Positions 7,714-16,794 are shown, counted from the first letter of the stretch. The stretch is 33,278 nucleotides of DNA from an uncultured candidate division Zixibacteria bacterium (GCA_913009765.1 CAJVYT010000007.1:1-33278); one strand, 5' to 3'. A program made the numbers and translations. Notes: generated by a model not told the origin, from the sequence alone.

Positions 7714-7751
7714 AAAAAAGCCGAAACATGAGATGTCTCGGCTTCTTTTTT
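7714..7751 (-). terminator. Terminator between SLBB exporter and downstream operon
   Basis: Hairpin AAGCCGA-a-ACAT / ATGT-c-TCGGCTT (arms 7718-7729 and 7733-7744) with a three-base loop and one mismatch, flanked by an A run (7714-7719, a U run on the minus transcript) and a T run on the other side. It lies 24 bases beyond the exporter stop codon, so the exporter and the aminotransferase-like operon are probably separate transcripts. Confidence 0.85.
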
Positions 7752-7774
7752 AGGAAGGTAAAAAAAGATGATAT

Positions 7775-10144
7775 TTATAATTTACTGATGATATATACCG
7801 ATGTGAGTATTCCGGTTGCGGCACTTAATGCTGATGAAAAAGATTTCATCAATGATCGTTCTTTATCAATTTTCGTAGGAATGATTATTACATCACCGAC
7901 ATCAACATGTTTTTTAGTTATTCCTCTTCCGCTGATAACTTCACCTGTGGCTCGTATTAAACGGGTTTGTTTTTTATCGGCTTGTTTTGTAAAATTTCCT
8001 GCTCGTTTTATATAGTCTTTTACAGTTAACCCTTTTGAATATTTTAAAGTACCGTTTGAACCGACAGCTCCGATAACTGAAATTCCTGACGGGATTGTCG
8101 GGATATAAATTTTATCGTTTCCCTCAAGTATAATATTTCCTTCTTGACCTTGAGATGCTATAATTTTTTCCATATCAATAATAATTCTATTCATAGACTT
8201 TGAGTCATAATTAACTTTTGATTCTGTAACTAATTGACCTAAAGAATCATATTTTATTGGATTTGAGCGATTGATTACATCGGACACCCGGAGACGTCTA
8301 AGATTATCATTTATAGATGCTCTTTCAAAAATAATTCCTTTTGGAAATGCGTTTTCAGTAAATCCTCCGCTTCGTAAGATCAGTTCATAAAGAGTTTCTG
8401 ATTGATTGGCGATAGTATATTCACCCGGATATTTGACAGCACCCTCTATTGATATTGAGCGGTTTTGTTCCCATTTGGGAATCTGACGAATATACAAATG
8501 GTCGTCTTCAGTTAATTTAAACATATCCGCTTCGTTATTATTTATACTGACGTACATAAGAGATACATTAGCATTTTCATCAATTCGTGCAACTTCTGCA
8601 CGATGACGTTGTGCTGAGCGGGTATATGAACCTGCTAAAAATATTAAGTCGTTTACAGTCATATTTTCATAAAGCGGGTATCTTCCGGGGTTCTTAATCT
8701 CTCCTTCGATAAATACATATTTATCCCATTCAACTTCATCTATTGAATATATTTGAAGAGAATCTTTATCTTGCAGAAGAATATCAGCTGTTTTATCGCC
8801 ATTGATAATATTTTGTAAATTTACTGGGATAATTTCAACTTTTCCATCGGGATATTTTCTAAATAAATCAGCACGCTCGAAATAAACATCGTATGGCTGC
8901 AGTTTAGCTTGATTTACTAAGTCAGATATGTGAGTTGTCTCTTTTCTTTCAAAAAACCCTGAATGTTTCACTTTACCAAAAATTGCAACAATATTTTGTT
9001 TTGCTTCAAAAATTGAATAGATAGTAATTCTATCTCCTCCAATAAGGACTGTTTGCTCGTTTTCTTTATTACTGCCCTTGAGGTTTAAATCAATAACTTT
9101 CCATTCAGAATTTTTAGAAATTCTCTCAAGCATAACTCTTTCAAGATGTGCCTCTGGGGTAGGGTTGCCGGCAAGTTTGAGCAGGTCAACTGCTGTTTCA
9201 TTTCCTTTTAATTCATAGACAGCTTCTCGGCGAATTTCACCTCTTATAGCGACTTGAGGTCCTACAACAGGAACAAAAACAACATCACCGGATTCTAAAT
9301 GGATATCTGTTGAATTATCACCTTCAAGCAGCAATTTGTATAAATCAACTTCGGCAATAGTTTTTCCCTGTCGTTTTAGTTTTATGGAACGCATAGAACC
9401 TCGTTCTGATGGACCTCCCGAAAGATAGAGAGCATTTAATAAAGAGGTTAACGAGGAAACAGTGTATGCCCCCGGTCGTCTGACTTCTCCTGCAACAAAA
9501 ATACGAATTGAGCGGATTTTACCCAGCGAAGCAGTCAATTGAAAATCAGAATATACTTTTGAAAAGTTTTTTTCTACTTTATGGATAAATTTTTCAAGTG
9601 ATAAACCCCATACGACAATATTACCGACCTGAGGAATAAATACTTTCCCTTCACGGTCAATAGTAAGGTTGTACTCTTTTTCGACTCGTCCCCATAAGTA
9701 GATAATGATATTATCACCGGGACCGAGTATATAATCGGTTGAGGAACTTATATCAGTCGGTTGGTCGGTTTGTTCATCAATATGAGCAAATAACTCCATT
9801 CCAAACGGTTTGAGTTGTTCAAATTTAGTTTGCTGATTGACATTAGGCTTTGCGTGTTTTTTGTTTTGTTTCATCTGATGAGCATTAAGAGCTGTTTTTT
9901 CTTGTTCAGATGTATTTGTCGGGTCAGAACTCTTGTCAGTTAACGGATTGTTAGACTTGTAAAAATCTGCAGACTGATAATAGTCAGATTTTTTTTGAGA
10001 CTGTGAGTTTTGATATTTGTTGAGCAGTTCCTGTTTCTGCTCTTCAGTCAAATTAGTAAGATCGGACGCATACACAGTCCGAAACCAATTTATGGATACC
10101 AAAATGATAATCAAGATGGCAATTGTAATACATTTTTTGTTCAT
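7775..10144 (-). CDS. SLBB-domain polysaccharide export protein (Wza-like)
   Basis: 789 residues. ATG 10144 is chosen: AGGAAGG lies six bases upstream and the signal peptide starts there (NKKCITIAILIIILVSINWF). A charged, Gln-rich region of about 100 residues precedes the polysaccharide-export domain, which starts at YILGPGDNIIIYLWG (138-152). Several SLBB-type segments follow, each with the IxGEVxxPGxY pattern: FVAGEVRRPGAYTV, AIRGEIRREAVYEL, FIEGEIKNPGRYPL, SIEGAVKYPGEYTI and SVIGAVGSNGTLKY. A short hydrophobic C-terminal helix (about SALSAATGILTSVYIISKL) resembles the Wza membrane-spanning helix. It should form the periplasmic/outer-membrane export channel. The multi-SLBB form of 700-1000 residues is common in FCB-group and other non-proteobacterial lineages. 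Confidence 0.92.
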   Translation of the reverse strand: MNKKCITIAILIIILVSINWFRTVYASDLTNLTEEQKQELLNKYQNSQSQKKSDYYQSADFYKSNNPLTDKSSDPTNTSEQEKTALNAHQMKQNKKHAKPNVNQQTKFEQLKPFGMELFAHIDEQTDQPTDISSSTDYILGPGDNIIIYLWGRVEKEYNLTIDREGKVFIPQVGNIVVWGLSLEKFIHKVEKNFSKVYSDFQLTASLGKIRSIRIFVAGEVRRPGAYTVSSLTSLLNALYLSGGPSERGSMRSIKLKRQGKTIAEVDLYKLLLEGDNSTDIHLESGDVVFVPVVGPQVAIRGEIRREAVYELKGNETAVDLLKLAGNPTPEAHLERVMLERISKNSEWKVIDLNLKGSNKENEQTVLIGGDRITIYSIFEAKQNIVAIFGKVKHSGFFERKETTHISDLVNQAKLQPYDVYFERADLFRKYPDGKVEIIPVNLQNIINGDKTADILLQDKDSLQIYSIDEVEWDKYVFIEGEIKNPGRYPLYENMTVNDLIFLAGSYTRSAQRHRAEVARIDENANVSLMYVSINNNEADMFKLTEDDHLYIRQIPKWEQNRSISIEGAVKYPGEYTIANQSETLYELILRSGGFTENAFPKGIIFERASINDNLRRLRVSDVINRSNPIKYDSLGQLVTESKVNYDSKSMNRIIIDMEKIIASQGQEGNIILEGNDKIYIPTIPSGISVIGAVGSNGTLKYSKGLTVKDYIKRAGNFTKQADKKQTRLIRATGEVISGRGITKKHVDVGDVIIIPTKIDKERSLMKSFSSALSAATGILTSVYIISKL

Positions 10145-10201
10145 TTCATACCTTCCTATGGTTTGAAAATACATTTATCACAAATTTACTTAGCAAAGTG
10201 A

Positions 10202-10567
10202 ATGCCGTTTTTGAAAGAATGGTGCTAACATGTTTAGTGGTATATTGTTAGGTGTGTGATAGTTGTTTGTTGAGAATCGTAATGGCATTAAGTATTAGAA
10301 ATTGATTCCGAATGTGAAGGAATTATTTTCCATCGAATTATAGTCGGGACATATCAGCAATTATCCGTTTGTGTTTAGTGATTAAAAAAAGTATGTGCCG
10401 TAAGTCTAAATGGTTCAATTTTTTTTAACTTTCCAATAATTAATTCTTAATTCTTACAGTTTCTTTCTCAACAAAAATTAAAGTGATTCGTCTGTACATT
10501 AGTAAAGTAACACTAATAACAGCAAACAGTTAAATATCTGTTTCTAATGAAAATAAAGTAGAATTCC
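10202..10567. other. Intergenic region without a gene
   Basis: This AT-rich spacer lies between two divergent transcripts (SLBB exporter leftward, FadL-like porin rightward). No coding frame with a ribosome site, no RNA gene and no strong hairpin is visible. Promoters for both directions must lie here or just to the right; only one rightward candidate is convincing (10568-10596). Confidence 0.6.
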
Positions 10568-10596
10568 TTGACATTGAAGTATGGGTATTGTAACTT
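10568..10596 (+). promoter_or_regulatory. Sigma-70-type promoter for the porin-lipoprotein pair
   Basis: A consensus TTGACA (10568-10573) is followed, after 17 bases, by TAACTT (10591-10596). It would give a leader of about 125 bases before ATG 10730. The -35 is perfect and the -10 is moderate. Confidence 0.45.
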
Positions 10597-10729
10597 GTCT
10601 GCTTCATTTTAAGTTAGAAAATGTAGATGCTGTTTAACAAAATTCGATTACTGTAACGTTTGTATGGTGTTCGATTTACAATAAAAAAGAGATAAATAAA
10701 CTATGTATTTTAAATGTATGGAGATGAGA

Positions 10730-12217
10730 ATGGGGTTTTCGAGATTCCTTTTTTTACTCTTAGCAATAATTGCTCTCTTCTCAATGAGTGTTGGTGCCAG
10801 CGGATTTGAAATTTCCGGAATTGGTTCCAAAGCGATGGGGATGGGTGGTGCTTATCGAGCTATTGCTGATGATTGGACAGCGGCTTATTACAATCCAGCC
10901 GGTTACGCAAAAATATTTGACACACAATTGGGTGCTTCAAACGGTTTTATGCATTATCGTTATGAGGTTAATCCGAATTATTTATGGGGTGGAGAATATG
11001 AATCAGGTATTTATAATGATCAGGTAAATTACAACAAACATGAAATTTTATCTAATCCATCCGGAGGTATTGTTACAAGACTTCCCAGTTTTGGTGAAAT
11101 CGGTGTTGGACTTTCGGCATATCAATTATTTGATCAAAATAATACGTGGACTTTATATGATCTTCCATTGGCATATAATAATGTTTTACAAATGCCAAAT
11201 GACCAGTATAGTGTAAATTTGGATGTTGTTGCATTCCAATTAACAGTAGCCAAAGAATTTATGAACGATAAGCTTTCATTGGGTCTTGGGCTGCAGTTGC
11301 TTCGTGCTGATTTACTATATTCAAATATTTATTTTAGAGATAATCCTTTCTATGACCCAATCAATGTAAATCCCGTAGCAGTTCGTCCTTTTGATAAAAT
11401 TACACAATTGAATAGAAATGACGGAAATGGATACGGCTTTGGATTAAATTTTGGTGTGCTATATGATGTTACCGAAAAATTTCGCATTGGTCTTAATGCA
11501 CGGGTTCCTTTTGATATAACAATTGATGGTCGGTCAGGTTTGGAGTTCTATATGCCGATTGTTCCATATATTGATTCAAGTTCAATTGATGACCCAAATC
11601 GTCCCGGTACTGCCGGTAATTTATTTGTTGCCGGAAATAAGATCGTAGATTCTGCAGACTTTAAAGTTAAATTAAAATTACCTACATCTTTCAGTTTTGG
11701 ATTAGCATATCAAGTGAATGATAAGTTTTTGGTATCGTTTGATGCTGAGTATACAATGTGGTCACAATATGAAGGATTTGATTTCCTTTATTCCAATCAT
11801 TTTGCTTTAGAAGGTGCTGCTGATTCATTTGCGGTAGCAAATGATTTTCTGACAGCCGATGTTTCCAATCCGGTTGATTGGGAAAATTCAGGTAAGTTGG
11901 CTTTAGGTTTTTTATATGATTACAATCAATATTTTACAATAATCGGTGGTGGTTCTGACGATCAATCACCTGCTCGTACAAACTCTTTACTTACTCCTCA
12001 GTTTATTGATACCGGGGACAAGTTTACTTTTAGTGGCGGTCTAATTTGGCATTATAAGCAATATGATTTAGGGTTTGTTACAAGCTACACGACATACCCT
12101 GATTTATCTACTTCTAAGTTAGTAGATTTAAATTCGGATGGTTTATATGATAACTTTAACGGTGTATACAAGGCTGAATCTTTTGAAACCGTTTTTTCAT
12201 TTGTATATCGGTTTTAA
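10730..12217 (+). CDS. OmpP1/FadL-type outer-membrane transport protein
   Basis: 495 residues. The signal peptide (GFSRFLFLLLAIIALFSMSV) is followed directly by the family's N-terminal signature SGFEISGIGSKAMGMGGA and AIADDWTAAYYNPAGYA, the hatch region of FadL-like channels for hydrophobic compounds. The rest is a beta-barrel pattern ending in FETVFSFVYRF with a C-terminal aromatic residue. ATG 10730 is preferred because GGAG (10720-10723) sits six bases upstream; the frame extends to ATG 10703, which has a weaker site and would add nine charged residues before the signal peptide. A lipoprotein gene follows nine bases after the stop, so the two are co-transcribed. Confidence 0.88.
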   Translation: MGFSRFLFLLLAIIALFSMSVGASGFEISGIGSKAMGMGGAYRAIADDWTAAYYNPAGYAKIFDTQLGASNGFMHYRYEVNPNYLWGGEYESGIYNDQVNYNKHEILSNPSGGIVTRLPSFGEIGVGLSAYQLFDQNNTWTLYDLPLAYNNVLQMPNDQYSVNLDVVAFQLTVAKEFMNDKLSLGLGLQLLRADLLYSNIYFRDNPFYDPINVNPVAVRPFDKITQLNRNDGNGYGFGLNFGVLYDVTEKFRIGLNARVPFDITIDGRSGLEFYMPIVPYIDSSSIDDPNRPGTAGNLFVAGNKIVDSADFKVKLKLPTSFSFGLAYQVNDKFLVSFDAEYTMWSQYEGFDFLYSNHFALEGAADSFAVANDFLTADVSNPVDWENSGKLALGFLYDYNQYFTIIGGGSDDQSPARTNSLLTPQFIDTGDKFTFSGGLIWHYKQYDLGFVTSYTTYPDLSTSKLVDLNSDGLYDNFNGVYKAESFETVFSFVYRF

Positions 12218-12226
12218 GGAGATATT

Positions 12227-13534
12227 ATGAAATTTTATAAAATTGTCTCATTGATAACACTTTTAACACTTCTTTTTGTTCTTGGCTGTTCTGATAGAGG
12301 AATAAACAATGACAAAGATTCATTTGTGTTAAATGAAGGAACTTATTTCACTAAACAGGGTGCTCATGTTTTTCACGATGAATTTGTATTTCAGATACAA
12401 AACAAATTCCAGCAAATGCCTTTGGCGGCATATTGGCCAAAAGCTGCATATCCAATTACTGACGGTGGAGAGTTTTTACCGGTTCCAATGTTGATATTAT
12501 TAGCTCCACAAGATGGTGATGAGAATTTTTATTTTTCACATGGCTTAAAAGAAATTGCTGATGAACTTATTTCTAAGGGTGAAATTCAACCGATGGCTAT
12601 TCTTTGTGTTCCAAATGATAAGATATTTGGGGGATATTTTTATGCCGGTTCTTCACCTGCTGCCGGTGCTTATGATTCTCTCATAGGTGATGAGTTGATT
12701 CGGTTTGCCGAAGAAGAGTTTTTTGTTACTACAATTAGAGATAAAGCTCATAGAGCTATTGGTGGTTTTGGTATGGGTGCTTATGGTGCTTTCCGTGCCG
12801 CGATATTGCATCCTGATAAATTTGGTGCTGTCAGTGGTGTTTCGGGACCGATGGATTTTGATGGTGCTGATGGTAAATCCGGATTTGAACCGCTTTTTGC
12901 AGAGGCTTTAACTGAACAAGGAATAACAGCCTTAGATAGTTTGCCAACATCATTTAATTATCAAAGCAGCTGGCCTTTATCAAGGTTATTTATAGGAGGC
13001 GGGTTTGCTTTTTCAGCACATGATACATTATTTAATTATGTAGATTCAGTACGAATAAACCCATCGACAAACTTGGAAAGATTAGAATATTATCTTGTTT
13101 CTGATGAAACTTTGGATACAACAATATTTCCAAACTCAAACTCTATTGAATATCCAGGTGTTACAGTGCCGCCTAATACATTTAAAAACAATTCAAGTTT
13201 TGTATATGGCTTCCATCTGCCTTTTAATAATGTAGGACAAGAGGTTACTCCGGTTTGGAATCGTTGGTTGAATAATAATTTACCTACTCTTTTTGCTGCT
13301 AATCCGAATGTATTTGATGGTGTTAATATTTGGATAGGCAATTTCTCAGAAAGCACTTTTGGTAACTATTATGAACAAACAAACTCATGGGTTTCAACAT
13401 TGAGAAACGCCGGTGTTGTTGTTGATGATTATAATTTAACAGGATATGAAGGACATCCTGCAAATAGAGATCAATATATGTATGACTTACTTCGCGAGAT
13501 GCTGATATTCCACTCTGAAAGATTTGGAAACTAA
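12227..13534 (+). CDS. Esterase-D-like lipoprotein with the nucleophile serine replaced by glycine
   Basis: 435 residues. The N-terminus is a lipoprotein signal with lipobox VLGC (Cys21), so the protein is anchored by lipid in the envelope. The chain has the alpha/beta-hydrolase layout of the putative esterase family: MLILLAPQDGDEN, then RAIGGFGMGAYGAFRAAILH where active members read G-x-S-M-G-G. The nucleophile position is Gly182 (GGT at 12770-12772). A candidate late histidine remains in YEGHPANRDQYM. Without the serine it is unlikely to be a classical esterase; a binding role or a different catalytic residue is possible. It is in one operon with the FadL-like porin, and a terminator lies 20 bases after the stop. 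Confidence 0.75.
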   Translation: MKFYKIVSLITLLTLLFVLGCSDRGINNDKDSFVLNEGTYFTKQGAHVFHDEFVFQIQNKFQQMPLAAYWPKAAYPITDGGEFLPVPMLILLAPQDGDENFYFSHGLKEIADELISKGEIQPMAILCVPNDKIFGGYFYAGSSPAAGAYDSLIGDELIRFAEEEFFVTTIRDKAHRAIGGFGMGAYGAFRAAILHPDKFGAVSGVSGPMDFDGADGKSGFEPLFAEALTEQGITALDSLPTSFNYQSSWPLSRLFIGGGFAFSAHDTLFNYVDSVRINPSTNLERLEYYLVSDETLDTTIFPNSNSIEYPGVTVPPNTFKNNSSFVYGFHLPFNNVGQEVTPVWNRWLNNNLPTLFAANPNVFDGVNIWIGNFSESTFGNYYEQTNSWVSTLRNAGVVVDDYNLTGYEGHPANRDQYMYDLLREMLIFHSERFGN

Positions 13535-13554
13535 ATATATATAATAAATAATTG

Positions 13555-13587
13555 AACCCGGGTGATGAAAATCATCCGGGTTTTTTT
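13555..13587 (+). terminator. Rho-independent terminator after the lipoprotein gene
   Basis: A 12-bp stem, AACCCGGGTGAT / ATCATCCGGGTT with one G-T wobble and a GAAA loop, runs into seven T residues (13581-13587). Confidence 0.93.
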
Positions 13588-13604
13588 AGATAGCGAGTAA
13601 TATA

Positions 13605-14309
13605 ATGGCGTACGATTTATTATCAGTTGGAGCTCATCCTGATGATGTTGAAGTTGGAACCGGCGGAGTGCTAATCAGTCAGCAGAAAAGAGGGAGTAAA
13701 ACCGGAATAGTTATTCTTACTGAGGGCGAAATGGGAACCGGCGGAACAGCAGAAATTCGGTCTCAAGAAATCAAAGATGCTGCCAATGTTATGGGAACTG
13801 ATGTTGTACAAGTTTTTGATTGGGGAGACACCAAACTTGAAGACAGTTATGAGAAACGGTTAGAACTTGCCAGAGTTATCCGTAAGTGTCGCCCAAAAAT
13901 TTTGCTTGCTCCATATCCTCATGTTGGTCATGGACGCCGTCAGTCGCATCCCGATCATGTTGCTGCGGGTATTATAACAATCAATGCTGCTAATTTGGCT
14001 GCTTTAAAAAAAATAGATATTGAGGGAGAACCTCATTTGGTGACTCGTATATTTCATTATTTTTTACCTCCTCAAATATTACCTAATTTTGTTGTAGACA
14101 TAACTCCGTATTTTGAGCAATGGATTAAAGCTCTTTCGGCTCATCGGTCACAATTTTTAAACCCAAAAAAATCAAATAACTATATAGAACATCTAACGGC
14201 TATGTCACGGTCATTTGGACTGCAGGCACGCTGTAAATATGCTCAAGGGTTTTATGCGGTAGAACCTATTTTAATAAAAGATATAATGGCTCTTGCTGAC
14301 AGTGAATAG
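13605..14309 (+). CDS. bshB1: BshB1: zinc deacetylase of bacillithiol biosynthesis
   Basis: 234 residues, the usual BshB1 length. LmbE/PIG-L family motifs are present: GAHPDDVEVGTGG (9-21) with the zinc ligands His11 and Asp14, and SHPDH (114-118) with the third zinc-ligand histidine. LTEGEMGTGGTAEIR and HVGHGRRQSHPDH are typical of the BshB1 subgroup rather than mycothiol MshB. It removes the acetyl group from GlcNAc-malate to give GlcN-malate, which is then joined to cysteine. The partners BshA and BshC are not in the window. It begins only 18 bases after the terminator, with a weak ribosome site; the gene converges on the methyltransferase with an 11-base gap. Confidence 0.9.
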   Translation: MAYDLLSVGAHPDDVEVGTGGVLISQQKRGSKTGIVILTEGEMGTGGTAEIRSQEIKDAANVMGTDVVQVFDWGDTKLEDSYEKRLELARVIRKCRPKILLAPYPHVGHGRRQSHPDHVAAGIITINAANLAALKKIDIEGEPHLVTRIFHYFLPPQILPNFVVDITPYFEQWIKALSAHRSQFLNPKKSNNYIEHLTAMSRSFGLQARCKYAQGFYAVEPILIKDIMALADSE

Positions 14310-14319
14310 GTGAGCAGGT

Positions 14320-15081
14320 TTATTTTTTTTGAGCAACAGCACAAATGCGGTATGAATCACGGGTAGCTGTTTTAAATGTGTGGCAATCATAAAACCCTTT
14401 TATAATAAAGCCTGTTGATTTGAGAAGTTTTTTTATTACTGTGTTGCTATACCCTTTTTCATAATGGGTTTCATCAAATCGTTCCCATAACTTCCCTTGT
14501 TTTTTAAAAAATGTCGCATGGACAGATGCTTTTTTATCTTTAGGGTTATATTCGTTTTGCCATACCCATGCCATAGAATCCTTCACACCCGCATAAACTT
14601 GCTCATCCCAAATAGTTTTTAACGCAAGGGGAGTATTCATATCAAAGATAAACCATCCCTTATCATTCAAATGTTTATGTACAGATTGAAATGTTTTTAA
14701 TAAATCATTTTCTGAAAGCATATAGTTGAGTGAGTCATAAAACGAGGTAACCATATCAAATTGTACGTGTTTTTGAGAGTCATTTATATCAAGTAAATGA
14801 AATTTTGGCAATGATTTTTGATACAACGTAGTTTTAAATTTTTTAGTTTTTTTAGCGGCAATAGCAAGCATTTCGGCACTTTGGTCAAGCCCTGACATTT
14901 TGACACCTAATTTTTCAAACTCTATAATTGCAGAACCGGTACCGCAGCAGAGGTCTAATCCGTTTAATGGTTTTATTTTAAAATTCTTAAAGATTTTATT
15001 ACAATATGGTACCATCCGTTTTGAATGCAAGTCAGCATCCATTTGGTCATACACTAAAGCAAATTTTTTATATATATGCAT
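14320..15081 (-). CDS. Class I SAM-dependent methyltransferase
   Basis: 253 residues. Motif I is LNGLDLCCGTGSAIIEF (glycine loop for S-adenosylmethionine), followed by MSGLDQSAEMLAIA with the acidic residue that binds the ribose, FDMVTSFYDSLNYM, and GWFIFDMNTPLALK. The N-terminal YKKFALVYDQMD is common in small-molecule methyltransferases of the UbiE/Methyltransf_25 type. The substrate cannot be predicted. The start has GGA six to seven bases upstream. It is a single gene with its own leftward transcription, facing bshB1. Confidence 0.85.
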   Translation of the reverse strand: MHIYKKFALVYDQMDADLHSKRMVPYCNKIFKNFKIKPLNGLDLCCGTGSAIIEFEKLGVKMSGLDQSAEMLAIAAKKTKKFKTTLYQKSLPKFHLLDINDSQKHVQFDMVTSFYDSLNYMLSENDLLKTFQSVHKHLNDKGWFIFDMNTPLALKTIWDEQVYAGVKDSMAWVWQNEYNPKDKKASVHATFFKKQGKLWERFDETHYEKGYSNTVIKKLLKSTGFIIKGFYDCHTFKTATRDSYRICAVAQKK

Positions 15082-15233
15082 TGTTGTCCAATAGTTTTAA
15101 ATTGACTTTCAGTTAATTATTCTTCTTTCATAATGTAGTATTAGGATTTTGATGAATAAAGAAAAAAAACAATAGTATATATTATACGAATCAGAATATT
15201 TTATTTTGACGATTTTGGAAAGGAGTTATAACA

Positions 15234-15662
15234 ATGCCTAATATAGTTTGGATTTGGTTGGCGACATTTGTCGTTTTTTTGATATTGGAAGTTTTGACAC
15301 CATCAATGCTGTTTATAGGATTTTCTCTTTCAGCTTTAGTAAGTGGAGTTTTTGCATATTTTTTTCCTGAAAGTTATTACTGGCAGATTGGAATTTTTAT
15401 CGTTGTATCAGCAATACTGTTACCGCTGACTCGGAAAATGGCAAAAAGGTTTACGAAAGAATCTCCGCAAATAACAAATGTTGATGCTATAATTGGGAAA
15501 GTGGGGCTGGTAATTAAAACAATTGACCCTGATAAAGCCGGTCAAATAAAAGTAAATGGTGAAATATGGCGTGCTGTTTCAGAAGAATTAATTCAAGAAC
15601 ATGAAAAAGCAACTATTTTAAAAATTATCGGTACAACAGTATATGTTGAGAAAAAATTATAA
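15234..15662 (+). CDS. NfeD-like membrane protein
   Basis: 142 residues: membrane helices at about 3-25 and 28-46 and a third near 50-68, then a C-terminal OB-fold domain (IIGKVGLVIKTID through GQIKVNGEIWRAVSEE to ILKIIGTTVYVEKKL). This is the short NfeD form without the N-terminal ClpP-like protease. NfeD proteins are almost always encoded with an SPFH/stomatin partner, and here that gene follows after 12 bases. The pair is thought to organise membrane microdomains or quality control. A strong Shine-Dalgarno, AAAGGAG, lies eight bases before the ATG. Confidence 0.88.
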   Translation: MPNIVWIWLATFVVFLILEVLTPSMLFIGFSLSALVSGVFAYFFPESYYWQIGIFIVVSAILLPLTRKMAKRFTKESPQITNVDAIIGKVGLVIKTIDPDKAGQIKVNGEIWRAVSEELIQEHEKATILKIIGTTVYVEKKL

Positions 15663-15674
15663 AAGGAGTTTAAA

Positions 15675-16619
15675 ATGAATCCTCAAATAATAATGTTTTT
15701 AGGTGCTGCGGTAATATTAGTGTTTATGTTGGTAGCATTTTCTATTAGAATCATCCGTCCGTTTGAAAAAGGATTGGTAGAACGGCTTGGAAAATTTCAG
15801 CGAACGATGGATCCCGGTTTGAATTTAATTATGCCGCTTATGGATACAGTCATAAAAGTTGATATGCGGGAGGTCGTGTTAGATGTTCCTCCTCAACTGG
15901 TTATTACAAAAGATAATGTAAATGTTGAAGTCGACTGTATTGTGTATGCCCAAGTGACTGACCCATTTCGTTCACGGTATGAAATTTCGAACTACATAAT
16001 GGCGGCAACCAAACTTGCTCAGACAAACTTGAGAAATGTTATCGGCGAACTTGATTTGGATGCCTGTTTGACTTCAAGGGATGAAATCAACGGTCAGCTT
16101 CGTGATGTGTTAGATGCTGCTACTGATAAGTGGGGTGTAAAAGTTAACAGGGTTGAACTCCAGCGAATAGACCCGCCTCGTGACATAACCGAAGCAATGA
16201 GTCGTCAGATGAAAGCAGAACGTGATAAACGTGCGGCTATTTTAGAAGCAGAAGGTGTTAAACAGGCTGAAATCACAAGAGCAGAAGGTCATAAACAGTC
16301 GCAGATTTTGGATGCTCAAGGCTATGCTATTTCAGTACAGGCAAAAGCAGATGCTGAAAAATATCGACAAGAAATTGTCGCAGCCGGTGAAGCTGAAGCT
16401 ATCTCGATAGTCTTTAATGCTATTCATAAGGGGAAACCGACGAATGAGCTTATTACGTTAAAATATCTTGAGATGATGCCGAAACTGGCAGAAGGCGAAG
16501 CCAATAAGATATTTATGCCGTATGAAGCAAGTGGAATTATTTCATCTCTTGCTGCCATGGTTGAAGGTGTCAAAGATAAAAATAGTTCATCTCAAAAGCC
16601 GATAGAAACGACAATATAA
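15675..16619 (+). CDS. SPFH/band-7 (stomatin/QmcA-type) membrane protein
   Basis: 314 residues: one N-terminal membrane helix (about 5-24), then the band-7 domain beginning RIIRPFEKGLVERLGKFQRT with the DPGLNLIMPLMD segment, and an Ala/Glu-rich coiled coil (about 180-240, with RQMKAERDKRAAILEAEGVK) that drives oligomerisation. Stomatin-like proteins form large membrane cages or scaffolds that bind proteases and NfeD. AAAGGAG precedes the ATG by seven bases. It is the second and last gene of the pair; a strong terminator starts 21 bases after the stop. Confidence 0.92.
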   Translation: MNPQIIMFLGAAVILVFMLVAFSIRIIRPFEKGLVERLGKFQRTMDPGLNLIMPLMDTVIKVDMREVVLDVPPQLVITKDNVNVEVDCIVYAQVTDPFRSRYEISNYIMAATKLAQTNLRNVIGELDLDACLTSRDEINGQLRDVLDAATDKWGVKVNRVELQRIDPPRDITEAMSRQMKAERDKRAAILEAEGVKQAEITRAEGHKQSQILDAQGYAISVQAKADAEKYRQEIVAAGEAEAISIVFNAIHKGKPTNELITLKYLEMMPKLAEGEANKIFMPYEASGIISSLAAMVEGVKDKNSSSQKPIETTI

Positions 16620-16640
16620 AAGAAACTTATAGATATAAGA

Positions 16641-16672
16641 AAAAGCCGGACTTTTTTAAGTCCGGCTTTTTT
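16641..16672 (+). terminator. Rho-independent terminator after the NfeD-SPFH operon
   Basis: A 13-bp perfect stem, AAAAGCCGGACTT / AAGTCCGGCTTTT with a TTTT loop, is followed by more T residues. The flanking A and T runs make it able to act in both directions. Confidence 0.93.
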
Positions 16673-16739
16673 CTTGTCTTTCTTTATCTGCACTATTATT
16701 GAGTTGTAATAAGAGATTTCCTTAATGTAAGAACTTAAT

Positions 16740-16768
16740 TTGACAAAATTATATTATCTATGTACTAT
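16740..16768 (+). promoter_or_regulatory. Sigma-70-type promoter for the Memo-AMMECR1 gene
   Basis: TTGACA (16740-16745), a 17-base spacer and TACTAT (16763-16768). The start codon is 26 bases further on, so the leader would be about 20 bases with a GAGAG ribosome site. Confidence 0.65.
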
Positions 16769-16794
16769 TGAGATAATTATAAAAGAGAGAAGAT

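Noticed and set aside
7728..8015. A plus-strand frame of 95 codons at the end of the exporter
   Set aside because: It begins within the terminator hairpin and is antisense to the SLBB exporter; it has no recognisable protein pattern.
14320..15081. The methyltransferase as the modification enzyme of the HNH/HpaII-like locus
   Set aside because: It lacks the DNA-methyltransferase catalytic motifs (PC of cytosine-5 enzymes or DPPY-type of amino enzymes), looks like a small-molecule methyltransferase and is over 3 kb away in a separate transcript.
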